Notes: generated by a model not told the origin, from the sequence alone. Shown: positions 35,601 through 45,723, counted from the stretch's first letter. The stretch is DNA of 64,000 bases from Aquatica leii (GCA_035610365.1 CM069432.1:114781529-114845528); one strand, 5' to 3'. Numbers and translations: made by a program.

Positions 35601-38600
35601 ACAGTTTATAGGAGATATTGGTAAGCATTGCACGACGTGTAGCCGAGCAAAGAACCGTTCCTGGTTCAGCCAGTTCTAAGCAGATAGCACCACTCTAGAA
35701 CCATCCATGGTGATACATGATACTGTTGATTGAAAATTAAAATTGCAGTGGCCTGAAGAAGTATACACTTCGTACACGAAACGTAGCAATATAAAAAAAC
35801 ACTGAGTAGCTTTTATGCCCCTCCTGAACGAAAATTTATAAAAACCATCAATTACAATTTATTAATTTTATTATCATTGCTGCAGCAACTTAAGTTTGAA
35901 TATTAATCTTCACAGATATCATATTTGATTATCAGAGTTGTGGTTATAACCGTTACAATTTAATATTTTTTCAAACAGCAAAAAAATGCAGGATGACTGG
36001 TAAGTGAACGTTTTCCTTTTAAGAAATGACAGTAGTTTTAATTTGTAGCAAATTTATCTGAATTGACCATAAACTCAATGGTTTTTGAGATATATCAATT
36101 TTTGAGGTTATTTTTTCAATTGAGTTGCCGAGGTAAATATTAAAATTTTCCTAAACCAATTGACCGATTTTAGTGCTGAAACATAGTTGGTAATGTACTT
36201 TATGAATAGAAACTAACAACGGTAATTAGTTTAAAAAATACATCGGCTGCTATTGACTAAAAAAAAACTTCTCAATCTCAAAAACCATCGAGTTTAGACC
36301 TATAGTCTATCCGGGTAAATTTGTCTACCCCTAAAAAGGAAAACGTTTACTTACCAGTCACCTTATATAGCGCTATGCTAGTTTTGAAACTCTGTGGTTG
36401 GTGTAACTAATGTACAGATTCTTAAATACGTTCTTAAGTTGAAGTTAGGTGCCCAATTCCGTATGCTTCGTTAATTTTCTGTAAGTATACTTGTATGTAA
36501 ATCTTCCACCTATCTTTTGAGTTAATATTTCATATAAGCAATGTTAAATAATACACTACGATTGATTAGGTTAATACAATAAATTGATAGTTTAACAAAT
36601 TTCAATGATTTCAAAGTAGAATGGCGACTATTACATGGTCAGTTGGCAATTTTACTGCAGGTGATTTGAAGAGTTTGACAAAAACTTCAACTAATGTACG
36701 TGCACATAAAAACAAGGCTCAAATGAACGAAACACGTTGGTTGTACTTGTGAAACTAAAAAGAAACACCCTGATTATTAAAGAAGAACTTGCCCAAGATG
36801 GTAACATTTAACGATGGTTTTGGATACTAACATCGGTCTGCAACACTGAAACACAATGATTATTTTAAAAATGATATATTATGTTTTTTTAAGTAGTATA
36901 TCGTTTTTGATAAATAACACATTGGTATTGTTTGCTAATTGAGTTGATGGAGCCTTAATTCTCATGCTACTTTTGGTTTTTGGTATACGTATATCCATTT
37001 TTTGTAGGAACAATTTTTTTCGTTTTGATTTGAACTTGCTTTAGGTTAGGTCTCTTTATTTAGCATTTTTACTCTATTTTTTCCTTGAAGATATCAATTT
37101 ATTTTTCACAAGAAACGTTAATTTGAGATTATTATTTGTTTGTGTTTAATTCGTAAATGTGATTTAAGAGGATACTACAGTGCTCGACAGACGAATTTTC
37201 ATATAATTTCAACACTTACTGCGATTTAAAAACCGTTTTTTGCAAAATTGAAATAAAGGTTCAAAGAATCTGGCCAATTCCAAAAAAAGTGTACATACTA
37301 ATATTTATTTCTTTTTCTGACAAGAGACGTTTTACTTAAAAAATAAGCAAACTGCGCTCAAGTTTAAATTATTTAATGAATTTTAGTATTAAAATGGAAG
37401 ACGTACTAAATTCCATTTTCCCTATATTTGCAGAAATGCTACTCCGTCCGTGAACTCCCTCTGTATTGTCGTTGTACAACCAGTACAATCAGGCAACCGC
37501 GCGAATATAATTGTAAACGGCTTTCGGACAGATAAGATTACAGAACTGTTTATTATTTACAAAATTATTTACTACACATTATCACTGATATCGCTTGTGA
37601 CATTTTTTCATAGCATGAAAACAAAAAAAACCTCATGAAATAGAACCCTAATTTTTCTAATATTGGGCTCCTTTGGATATTTTAGTGAAAAAAATTGAAA
37701 AAGATGTTAATTTCTGGAGAAACGAAATGGAACAAAAATTAAAGATGTTTTACCATAAATGTTTGCTTCCGGAACTTATCGATCCACGTAAATCTCGAGG
37801 ATTAGTTATTCAAAATCCTACTCGTTTAATTTTTTTTTTATTTTTAAGATTTGATTAAGTGGTAAAAGCATGTACATTAAAAACAAAGTTATTTGTTCGC
37901 GCAAGCAGAAATACAGAAATTTATAAAATATATTATTTTTAACGTTATTTAAAATAAATTAACCATTATATGACAAACACGGGTTTATTTTAAAAATTCA
38001 TGTCGCCAAGAATGTTTTAATTGCAGAGCAAAAATAAGTGTTATACTTATATCTTATTTAAATTCGAATAGTACACCGTTTCTTGCTTACACTACACCTG
38101 ATAAGTCACGTATTTAGGTTTACAAACAGTACTGGAGCAAGTGCTAACCTGATAGTGTTGTCAACTCGAATCATAACATCAAACGGAGACGTAAGGTGAC
38201 TGTTTGTTTAAGACTTAAAAAATCACGTGCTATTGTGTCCCCTTAAGAAATGATAAAAATACATAGCAGTTAGAAATTTCCTTGTCAAATGAAAACTATT
38301 CTATAAATATTTGATGTCGATTCAACATAAATTGATTCTTATGGGGCATGACAAATGAAAGTTTCTAAACGGTTTTATATAAGTAATCTAAACGTCTGAA
38401 CCAAAAAATCAAAAAGTCTCGTGTGTTGCGCCAATGATACATGTATAATTGTAATTAAAAAATCATGAATGTGTGCTGTTTTTAAGCTAATAAATGTTTC
38501 GAGTTTTTTCTAAATTAAAAATATTAGATATAAATATTTAAAATATCAGAATCATTACGTTAAATCGTCATACATTTTTTCCAGACAATTGACCATATTC

Positions 38601-40376
38601 AGCCGTTTTTTCGGACTTCAGGTTTAACATTTTTGGGTTGGTAAAACTGATGGATTTTAAATCTCCCTCAAAAAATAAAAACTTTTATTGGTTGTCAACA
38701 ACGACCTCTCTGATTGATGGTCATAATGAACTCCAGTGATTTGTCAAATCGGGTTAGTAGCAACAATAACCTCATGATAACAACCAAATCTTTTTGTCCA
38801 TATTTGCTACCAACCCGATTTGACAAATCACTGGAGTTCATTATGACCATCAATCAGAGAGGTCGTTGTTGACAACCAATAAAAGTTTTTATTTTTTGAG
38901 GGAGATTTAAAATCCATCAGTTTTACCAACCCAAAAATGTTAAACCTGAAGTCCAAAAAAACGGCTGAATATGGTCAATTCTCATTAAACCTTATACATA
39001 TTAATTAACATATTTTAATGCAGATATTAAAAGCAATATGGGAAGAAGTATCTACAAGTTTTAAAATTACCTGGTTGGAGGTATTGGAGTTTCGCGAAAC
39101 ACACCTATGTAGTCCGAAGCAATCAATACAAGCACTAAGTTATTCCATTCAAGAGCGTCAATACCGTCAGCATACTCGCAGCTATTCGCAAGGTACAGAT
39201 TCTTTTGCAACTGGCCCTAGGTATTCAAGCAATACTCACACTTCATCAACACTTTCAACAAATCATTCATTTCCTCCTTTACATTCTCATGCATCTATTG
39301 CTTCCATACCTTTAGCTCCTCAATGTATATACGGAACACATGGATGTTATTCCAATAATTTTGCTACATATGCACCTGTAGTAGCTCAGCAGTATCCATA
39401 CCATGTGCCTTTTACGTACGCTCAAACCTTAAAACCAATGTACCATCCACCTAATTGTTTTCCTAACGGTTATACAGTTCCGTCATTACCCCCACCTTAC
39501 GTTTGTTCGACGATTCCTACAGGACAACTAATAGAAGTAGAGTCGCCAACGCCTCATCATTATGACACAGTAGATGGTCCCAGTCATTCTAGATTTAGTA
39601 AGAGTCGCCCTTCAGATTCGTGTAATTCGAAACAAGAAGATAAAAGTACTTCTGAAAAGGATGATGTACAATCGGATCACATGGGTAATTGGGATTACGT
39701 TTATAAAAATCTTGAAAGCAAAGGTTATTCTAAAGATCTAGGTGAACGAGGTGATCTGCTTAGTCAGTCAGTCGATACCAGAAAATCAAAAGTTAGTACG
39801 ACAGATATTAAGAAACCAAAAATTAATTTAGACGACGCCGTTAACAATTTATATTTAACTGATAAGGGCTCGAAATCAATTGAAATTCCGCATAAATACT
39901 CGAAAGAACGTACCAGATTAAATTCGGATGTAAGTAAATCGAACGAGGACGAACTGAATGTCAAAAAACAAATTGCGAAACAAACTTTAAATGGTATAGG
40001 AAAAATTAATACATTATCGCACGATAAATTTAATGCAACAAGCAGTTCTGCAAATAATAAATTAATAAATAGTAAAACCATGGATACGCGAAAAACAAAA
40101 CAAGATAGTGATTGGTCCAAAGAAAAAGAAAAGTGTCAAGACACTACTAACACAGTGAGTGTTGTTTCTAAAAAATGGCAATGCACTTATTGTACTTTTC
40201 TCAATGATTCTTCTCGGGAGATTTGTGAAATGTGTAGTAAAAGTAAAATCAAAGTTCAAGACAATATGGTGATTGGCGGTCCGCAGTGTCCCAGATGCAC
40301 GCTTGTTAATCCCAAGGACAATAAAAAGTGTGAAGTGTGCAAGGAAAGTTTAGAAAATTCTCCAACTTATATTTAG
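29461..40376 (+). CDS. tamo: Tamozhennic/SPATA2-like PUB-domain and NZF zinc-finger protein (4 coding exons)
   Basis: The model joins 29461-29608, 29664-29863, 29911-30090 and 39024-40376: 626 codons with all phases consistent. Residues ~50-200 form a PUB-type helical domain like that of SPATA2/Tamo, with WNAIAMYAANLVNQPWRKEY and FEVMGYKHDG. Residues ~200-550 are low-complexity (Ser/Pro/Tyr-rich, then Lys/Ser-rich). Two RanBP2/NZF fingers end the protein: ~561-586 (WQCTYCTFLN...CEMC, with the T-F pair typical of ubiquitin-binding NZFs) and ~596-619 (CPRCTLVN...CEVC, lacking the Trp). SPATA2 bridges CYLD to HOIP in ubiquitin signalling; Drosophila Tamo was reported to restrain nuclear import of Dorsal. 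It appears intact. The choice of ATG 29461 over 29485 is uncertain. Confidence 0.75.
29664..29863 (+). CDS. tamo: tamo-like exon 2
   Basis: 200 nt; the first codon is completed across the junction (G+AT, Asp). It encodes the first half of the PUB-type domain (YIHEFLCLAPHNQKF ... QPWRKEYKQIQ) and ends at ATACAG before GTGCTC, phase 0. The next intron is 47 nt and ends in TTCTTGTAG. Confidence 0.75.
29911..30090 (+). CDS. tamo: tamo-like exon 3
   Basis: 180 nt, phase 0 on both sides. It encodes LYSGFYKHQIDSNL through SQDSLIAYVECQ. It ends at CAG followed by GCAAGT. The nearest GT (30095) would leave phase 1, which does not fit exon 4, so a GC donor is preferred. Confidence 0.65.
30310..32196. 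mobile_element. DNA transposon C, copy 2 (in tamo-like intron 3)
   Basis: Left end near CTATAATAGCACACAAAAGT, right end TTGTGTGCTATCAGGG, flanked by GA on both sides (2-bp target duplication). Both ends repeat GGACGTCC words (30,330-30,475 and 32,040-32,185). It is inverted relative to copy 1 at 14.7-16.1 kb and longer by several hundred bp near 31,130-31,390 and 30,440-30,660. A stretch of ~530 bp (31,400-31,930) is almost identical to copy 1, so the pair is young. No convincing transposase. Confidence 0.8.
32611..32885. repeat. TAACATTA/TAATGTTA word array with one CCC-like end
   Basis: GCCAGTCAACACATTTATAT at 32,611 resembles the CCCAGTGAACACA ends with the first C changed. The next 270 bp hold at least ten TAACATTA/TTAATGTTAC words in both orientations, so this looks like the subterminal array of another CCC-type element. 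The opposite end was not found. A transposase-like fragment lies 0.4 kb further in. Confidence 0.55.
33320..33719 (-). pseudogene. C-terminal fragment of a transposase-domain (TNP2-like?) protein
   Basis: On the minus strand, after ATG 33719: MSAEELMYYFVKQYRRLY, then NVHNIIHLADDVINF, then a longer open part ending SANNTCGITF. The segment VKxYxxLY...NVHNLIHLADDV is characteristic of the C-terminal region of animal transposase-domain proteins; I relate it to EnSpm/CACTA TNP2-type proteins, from memory only. It has frame changes, so is dead. Its 3' end points at the TAACATTA array, as expected if both belong to one element. Confidence 0.5.
33736..34253. other. Intronic AT-rich DNA
   Basis: No recognisable feature apart from the 8-bp target duplication ATATTAAG at 34,246-34,253. 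Open frames of ~70 codons on both strands near 34.0-34.25 kb overlap each other and look like chance. Confidence 0.4.
34254..34688. mobile_element. 435-bp MITE with 8-bp target duplication (hAT- or P-like)
   Basis: CATCGACCTGGCAACATCGG at the left is the inverted copy of the right end, with two differences over 50 bp. A second inverted block (GGTACGCACTACTTGTCAA) lies further in. The direct repeat ATATTAAG flanks it exactly (34,246-34,253 and 34,689-34,696). An 8-bp duplication fits hAT or P superfamily elements. It lies in intron 3 of the tamo-like gene. Confidence 0.85.
34697..35989. other. Intronic DNA, possible retroelement tail
   Basis: Near 35,600-35,830 a GC-richer stretch contains CCTGAAGAAGTATACACTTC, then GTACACGAAACG, a pattern common at the 3' end of insect retroelements, followed by A-rich sequence and a TGCCCCTCCTGAACGAA end. 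No coding sequence is recognised. Confidence 0.35.
35990..36363. mobile_element. 374-bp MITE, AGG(T)GACTGGTAAGT ends
   Basis: AGGATGACTGGTAAGTGAAC at the left is answered by GTTTACTTACCAGTCACCT at the right. Further inverted matches (AACTCAATGGTTTTTGAGA against TCTCAAAAACCATCGAGTT) extend inward. Non-coding; intronic. Confidence 0.7.
36364..37639. other. Intronic DNA with one Tc1-like end
   Basis: TA-CAGTGCTCGACAGACGAA at about 37,178 looks like a Tc1/pogo-type terminus, without a visible partner. A 62-codon frame at 37,450 is unassigned. Nothing else is supported. Confidence 0.35.
37640..37855 (+). pseudogene. YqaJ-like recombinase/exonuclease fragment
   Basis: An open stretch reads KKIEKDVNFWRNEMEQKLKM, then FYHKCLLPELIDPRKSRG and IQNPTR. 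This resembles the C-terminal part of YqaJ-type viral recombinase proteins common in insect mobile elements (FW...ME.KL..FY...LLPELIDPR). Only this tail is present, in the tamo-like intron; there is no sign of a full gene. Confidence 0.35.
37856..38586. other. Intronic AT-rich DNA
   Basis: No recognisable coding, RNA or repeat feature. Confidence 0.45.
38587..38980. mobile_element. Foldback element, 177-nt arms, 40-nt loop
   Basis: Arms 38,587-38,763 and 38,804-38,980 are the same length and, as far as I checked, differ at only a few positions (AATTGACCATATTCAGCCGT at one end, its complement at the other). A transcript would form a hairpin of about 177 bp. It ends 43 nt before the exon-4 acceptor of the tamo-like gene, in the same transcribed strand. 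A degenerate copy is at 8,453-8,837. Confidence 0.9.
39024..40376 (+). CDS. tamo: tamo-like exon 4 (last coding exon)
   Basis: Starts after TTTTAATGCAG with ATA-TTA-AAA-GCA-ATA-TGG and ends with TAG at 40,374-40,376. It holds the end of the PUB-type region (IWEEVSTSFKITWLEVLEFR), a long Ser/Pro/Tyr-rich then Lys/Ser-rich linker and both zinc fingers. A large 3' exon with no internal stop is the strongest coding signal in this part of the window. Confidence 0.85.
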   Translation: MLKAIWEEVSTSFKITWLEVLEFRETHLCSPKQSIQALSYSIQERQYRQHTRSYSQGTDSFATGPRYSSNTHTSSTLSTNHSFPPLHSHASIASIPLAPQCIYGTHGCYSNNFATYAPVVAQQYPYHVPFTYAQTLKPMYHPPNCFPNGYTVPSLPPPYVCSTIPTGQLIEVESPTPHHYDTVDGPSHSRFSKSRPSDSCNSKQEDKSTSEKDDVQSDHMGNWDYVYKNLESKGYSKDLGERGDLLSQSVDTRKSKVSTTDIKKPKINLDDAVNNLYLTDKGSKSIEIPHKYSKERTRLNSDVSKSNEDELNVKKQIAKQTLNGIGKINTLSHDKFNATSSSANNKLINSKTMDTRKTKQDSDWSKEKEKCQDTTNTVSVVSKKWQCTYCTFLNDSSREICEMCSKSKIKVQDNMVIGGPQCPRCTLVNPKDNKKCEVCKESLENSPTYI

Positions 40377-41345
40377 TTTGATTTGACTAAGCGCCATTCC
40401 TTGATATTTAGTTGTTTTAAAAACTGTAATTTATATTTTATTTGTAATAACTTAAATTATTTTTTAATTTTTTTCTAGTTTATTTGTCTGCAAGTACTTG
40501 ATGCTTTATTTTATTTTCTAAGCAGCCGGAAAAAAGAATAAACACCATGTTGGGATTCGGATTTCAGTTTTTAGATTTTAACTGGAAGCTTGAAAATCAC
40601 CCTTAGATTCTCATACGTTATGTAATTACATCGCTAGTTTTTTATCAACTTTCTTCGCAAGCTACATTAAGAATGCGTATATCTTATTTATAATTAATAA
40701 TACTTAAACAATGTGTATCTAATTTATTGTGATTTAACTTGAAGCGACTACAAAATATAGAACTGAAATACAACTAATCTTTTTGTTTTAAACTGAATTT
40801 AATGTACGGCTTAATTTTGTTTACTAATTATACCTCGTGAATAGAATACCTTTTAGGTTTTAGACTACACATAAAATGGTAAAATACATGTTATTCTTAA
40901 TCTGTTATTGTATGTATTAAATAGTTTATGTACTGTTTACGCAGATACAGGGTGTTTGGAGGTCTAAAGTACATCTTAAGAATTGTTAATACATATATAC
41001 GCGAAATAGGATTTACAAAAAGTATTTTAGTCTCCGTAAAAATTCGTCAACTTTAAAAAATATACACTTACTTTTTTGATTTTAAATTATGGAATTTAAA
41101 GTGCAATTATAAGTAAAATTTATACTAAAATCAAGGTTTAGTTTCGAAAATTTTGTTATTAGGACATAACTGGTAGTTAAATGATTTTTTTTTGTCTATT
41201 TTTGTGTATTCCTTGTTTATATTTTTGTTTTTTATTTTGTCAGTTTTAAACTGATGCCCATTAATGTTAAGTATGCCTGTATAGTGTTGTGTATTCAAAT
41301 GTTTATTGCAAATTGTAAAGCTTAATAAAAATCTAGTATTTTGTG
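40377..41345 (+). other. Probable 3' UTR of the tamo-like gene
   Basis: AT-rich, without ORFs. AATAAA occurs at 40,537 and again at 41,324. A mariner-like end (ACAGGGTGTTTGGAGG, ~40,947) lies within it, without a visible partner. Confidence 0.45.
41324..41329 (+). terminator. Candidate polyadenylation signal AATAAA
   Basis: AATAAA followed within ~30 nt by a TG-rich stretch (TATTTTGTGTATTATAAGTG). The AATAAA at 40,537-40,542 is an alternative that would give a short 3' UTR. Confidence 0.4.
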
Positions 41346-42079
41346 TATTATAAGTGTGTTTAAAATGAAATATTCTGTGTTAATATACCCACTGTGTTAC
41401 ATCGAAATTGCAACACCAAGAAGTGGTGAGAATTTTGTGACCAAACTTGGCAATACGCTATCAAAGATAATAAAGGAAAGATGCATTACTACATGTTAAA
41501 AAACTATATTACCCTTGTTTATATACATTATAGTTAGACAATAAGATAGCTTTATATGGAAACAGTTTTTTTTATTCATGTTAGATAGCGATAGTGAAAA
41601 CAAGGTAATGATTAAATGCAAAGCCTCAAACCGTTTTATGTTATTAAAAGATTGCAAACGATGGCGGCACAAGCAAGCTACTTACACACGCTATTAGTTT
41701 AGAAATACGTGCAAAGCAATGTTTTACCAGTTAACTTGCTTTGATTCTTAAAACTCTGAGTTTGCAAATATAATTCGTACACTTTAATTTCTGATTATAA
41801 ACAAAATATAAAATGAATAAAATCCTACAAACGTTTCCATGAAGTTATAAACGGTTGAATGGTTTGTTTCATTTACTTTGTTTAATTTTCTTTTCAAGCC
41901 GGAAGTGCTAATTTAATTTTTTTTAAATTTTTATACTACTCAGAAGGCACATAAAATATAAATATACAAGTTTATTAGCACTTTAGATGTATCTTTAGCA
42001 ATAAATACAAGGCGATTCTTCAAAGATTCGAACTTCAGAACTAAATTAATGATTTAAATTTAGGTATGAATTACTATTA
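41346..42079. other. Intergenic, no supported feature
   Basis: AT-rich DNA with no recognisable gene. Confidence 0.5.
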
Positions 42080-42260
42080 CAGCGCTCGCCGCTTATCGGA
42101 ATCATGGATAATGTTTTCAATCGGGTAATGTTATCATTTTACTAAGTAACAATAGGGACGCATGCTACTACATAGAAAAAACGCCGCTTGTAGTAATCAT
42201 AATTTAGGTTTATGTTATTAATTTATTGTCAGGTTTGTTTCTATACATGATCAATAACTT
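42080..42260. repeat. Pogo/Tc1-like element fragment, copy 1
   Basis: TA followed by CAGCGCTCGCCGCTTATCGG looks like a Tc1/pogo-type terminus at a TA target. About 180 bp are shared with 52,110-52,290 (same orientation), which begins CAGTGCACGCCGCTTATTGG, also after TA. No transposase is visible in either. Confidence 0.5.
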
Positions 42261-42875
42261 ATTTTGTATGCATTTTTGAGCTGAATTTTCACAATACGGT
42301 TGTTTAGAAAGAAAAATTTTATCATTGTACTCTAAAAATAGTTGTTTTGCATATTTCTCGTATTTTTGCAGTCTTATTTATTTATTAAAATAATTTGACC
42401 GATTTACGAAATGGTACATTATGTAAACACGTTATCTTCGTGAATTAACTTGGAAAGCACGTGCCTTCTTAGAATAACAAATTAAATGAACTACGTCTTA
42501 TGTGATAACATTGTTTTGTTTTTATTTTTACTGGCATCAAATTTCTGAGAAGAATTGTGTATTCTTAGAACAGTGAATGAAGCATCATAACGTTGTTTTT
42601 TATTTCTTTTTATTAACGGTGTCAACAAACTGTTGAATGCTACTGTGATGCTACAGATCCGTTGGCTCAAATGCTGATTTTAAACGTTTTAAAATTTTTT
42701 AAAACTTGTATTGACGCTTTGATTTCTCTTTCTAAATTAACAACCTGTTAATCACATACACGCTGTATGTATATTTACTCATTTCTAACAAATAAGTATT
42801 TTTCCTGAATTTCGTATATTGTTATCATTCGGTTATTGTTATCAAAAACCTCAAGTCCCACCGTGATTCTATTAA

Positions 42876-43345
42876 CATAAACTAACTATTTGTAGACGAT
42901 AAACTTCAATTGAGAGAAAAGGAATAACGTTTTAACTTTTCCCCACAACCGTTAGAGGCCACTTTGTAATAATTATCGGTAAAAAATACAAATACAGCAA
43001 ATTTTATTTCCCTCTTTGTCGTACCTTGAAGGGTAAAAACGCTGAATTGCATTTTTCGAATAAAATCGACTAAATAATGCAAGTTATTTTTACACGTGTT
43101 TGATTCTAACCATAAACTAAGTATTTGTAGACGAGTAACTTCAATTGTGAGAAAAGGAATAACGTTTTAACTTTTCCCCACAACCGTTAGAGGCCACTAT
43201 GTAATAATTATCGGTAAAAAATACAAACACAGCAAATTTTATTTCCCTCTTTTTCGGACCTTGAAGGCTAAAAACGCTGAATTGCATTTCTCGAATAAAA
43301 TCGACTAAATAATGCAAGTTATTTTTACACGTGTTTGATTCTAAC
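42876..43345. repeat. 235-bp tandem duplication
   Basis: Units 42,876-43,110 and 43,111-43,345 are nearly identical (both from CATAAACTAA to ACACGTGTTTGATTCTAAC). Each contains TTTTCCCCACAACCGTTAGA. Non-coding. Confidence 0.85.
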
Positions 43346-44104
43346 GTTTATTACTATTTAAAAACTGAAGGTTTTCATATTCGTTTTAACGGTTTTAACA
43401 AAGAGTATATTTAAAGAAAAGTTGTTACAATATTCACACGGTGTTGATTCGAATGAAACTGGAAGTTATTTATATAGTATTTGTGCAAATAAAAAATGTT
43501 ATATAAAATAAGCCGCTTTTTTTAATGCATAATTATAAAAAAGTGACAATTTTCATAACTATTCTTTCAAAAACAAGAAAACATTCAAAATAAATAATTT
43601 TAATAACAATGGGTGCTATCCACACCCACACATTAAGTTTAAAATTCGCGCTATTTTTTTTCCCCACAACCGTTGTAGGGCGCCATAAACTGTGTTCCAA
43701 GTTTATATACAGGAGATTCCCCTCTAAGTATATCTTCTCTCTGATTCTAACGTTTATTACTATTTAAAAACTGAAGGTTTTCATATTCGTTTTAAAGAAA
43801 AGTTGTTACAATATTCACACGGTGTTGATTCGAATGAAACTGGAAGTTATTTATATTGTATTTGTGCAAATAAAAAATGTTATATAAAATAAGTCGCTTT
43901 TTTTAACGCATAATTATAAAAAAGTGACAATTTTCATAACTATTCTTTCAAAAACAAGAAAACATTCAAAATAAACCATTGTGATAATAATGGGTGCTAC
44001 CCAAACCCACACATTAAGTTTAAAATTCGCGCTATTTGTTTTCCCCACAACCGTTGTAGGGCGCCATAAACTGTGTTCCAAGTTTATATACAGGAGATTC
44101 CCCT
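43336..44104. repeat. ~400-bp tandem duplication
   Basis: Copy 43,336-43,724 and copy 43,742-44,104 both run from TGATTCTAACGTTTATTAC to TATATACAGGAGATTCCCCT. The second lacks ~26 nt found in the first. Each carries TTCCCCACAACCGTTGTAGG, a variant of the motif in the 235-bp repeat just upstream, so the two tandem pairs are related. Confidence 0.85.
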
Positions 44105-44640
44105 TCACCATAAATTGTTGCAAGTTTTAGACAGTTGTTTCTAATTAAATTTACAGTTTAATGTAATTTTGAAAGAATGTGAATTTAAAAAAAAAGATAT
44201 ATCTTGCACTCAGTTTTTAAAAATTTTTTGATTAATCTTAAATTTATTTAGTGAATTACCTTTTTCTGTTGTGTAATAACTTTTTTTTTAATAAATTCTC
44301 TTGCCACTGCTTTGAAGTTGTTATCCAAAAATGATACGAATAATTCCTTATTCAAATTATAATTTAAATACGTACCAACCAAGATGTTCTGAGGTGCCAG
44401 CTATTCGAAGCAATGTTGTTCAGTTGAAATTGGAGAAATTTTTTCCTGTTTACAATAAACAGTTATCTATGTGTAAAAAACCTAATATTTAAAAGTGTTT
44501 GATGACAGAGCCATCTCATAGTATAAATTTACTATGTGATTAAAATTAACTGTAGATAGCTATAAACGATGGTAAATACGTTGAGTTAGTTTAACACCCG
44601 CGAAATTCAAAATAAGCTTTGAAAAATTCGTCGGGATAAA
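44105..44640. other. Intergenic, no supported feature
   Basis: AT-rich DNA without a recognisable gene or repeat boundary. Confidence 0.5.
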
Positions 44641-44701
44641 ACCACAACGTAAAAGGACATTGGGGGTGAGCAATGTCAACGCAATTGTGTAAACGCCACC
44701 A

Positions 44702-44765
44702 GAGTGAAGTACTAGACAGCTGTTTCGCCCTTTTGGGGCTCATCAGTAGTAGAGGAGATACACTC
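44702..44765 (-). ncRNA. Type I hammerhead ribozyme motif
   Basis: On the minus strand, in order: GAGTG, internal loop, TACTA, CTGATGA, GCCC-CAAAA-GGGC, GAAA, CAGCTG-TC, TAGTA, CTT, CACTC. The invariant core CUGAUGA...GAAA...GUC is complete; stem II is 4 bp; stem I is 5 bp (TACTA/TAGTA) plus a second 5-bp block (GAGTG/CACTC) across an internal loop. Stem III is minimal and palindromic (CAGCTG), as described for hammerheads of Penelope-like elements and retrozymes, which are thought to work as dimers. Predicted cleavage is after GUC at plus position ~44,717. Flanking inverted CAATTGTG/CACAATTG blocks suggest a mobile element; no reverse transcriptase is visible nearby. Confidence 0.8.
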
Positions 44766-45723
44766 TAATGTTGTTCCCACAATTGCATTGACGCCCCCTA
44801 ATTAAATTTGGCAACATCGGCATTATAGATATTACTTGCAACGATATTACAAGGTTACTAACCATTCTTGATTAGCATCGCCTCAAGCGCTATTTAAGTT
44901 TTTGATGTTCTCTGTTTTAAATGAATGCTTCGTTAATAGCTCTAATAAATTTAAACTGCATGCACAAATATGAAATTGCTGTTTTAATTGTTTAGCTTAA
45001 AATTTAAATATATTTTCTCTAATTAAATTTAATTACAATTAAACAACAAAATTTTTATTTTTATGAAAAAGCCTTTTGAAGTAACTTATCGATAAACTAC
45101 AAATTTCATTATTACAGTATATGTGGTGTAGACAATCCTACGAATTACCTCTTGGACACATTTGTCTGTAGTTGATTTAGTCTTCGGCTTGTCAATGTGT
45201 TTTCGTGGACAACCAAACTTGTATCCTAATAATCACAATATAACAACAATGAATATTAAGTATGGAAAAGTACAAACCTTCCGGTTTTCCTTCGGCTTCT
45301 TTACAAATCCGTTGACTATGAAGAACCTTTTTAAGGAATCCTGCAAATAATTCCTTGTTAGAAACAAATCATGTAAAAGTAACTATTAATTGTACGTACT
45401 TACTTGAAAATAATATTCACAATTTAAATTGTTTAATTAATTGTTGAATTGATTAAAATGATTACCGAACGCCATAGGCCGAACGCATTTTTGTAAGCTG
45501 CGCAATGTGACGTCATGTTCATAACAATACAAGAAGTATAGGTGAGATCGAGAACCTGTAAAGATTTGATAAAGAAAAATGTATCGAATGTATTTACCGT
45601 ATCTATACAGGCTAATTAAAGATTCAGAATTGGCGATTCAGTATATAGACCAAATAAAGAAACGATACATTTCCTGTACATTTCAAAACAGTATCGATTG
45701 AATAAATCATTCTATACCGAATC
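44766..45723. other. Intergenic, no supported gene
   Basis: AT-rich. From about 45,560 the words CTGTATC/GTATCG and TATACAG begin, announcing the element that follows. A 62-codon frame at 45,162 is unassigned. Confidence 0.4.

Larger units (their letters stand above)
30091..39023 (+). other. tamo-like intron 3, 8.9 kb, apparent GC-AG intron
   Basis: Starts GCAAGTATAT, which matches the strong consensus of rare GC donors (CAG|GCAAGT), and ends TTTTAATGCAG. Both flanking exons are in phase 0, and the joined protein AYVECQ|ILKAIWEEVST reads as one continuous helix-rich domain. The intron carries transposon C copy 2, a TAACATTA word array, a transposase fragment, three MITE/foldback elements and a YqaJ-like fragment. 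A missed small exon inside cannot be excluded. Confidence 0.6.

Noticed and set aside
35756..35800. CTGAAGA...GAAAC as a second hammerhead
   Set aside because: Stem II has a mismatch at the required first pair and no stem III or cleavage triplet can be found; more likely a retroelement tail.
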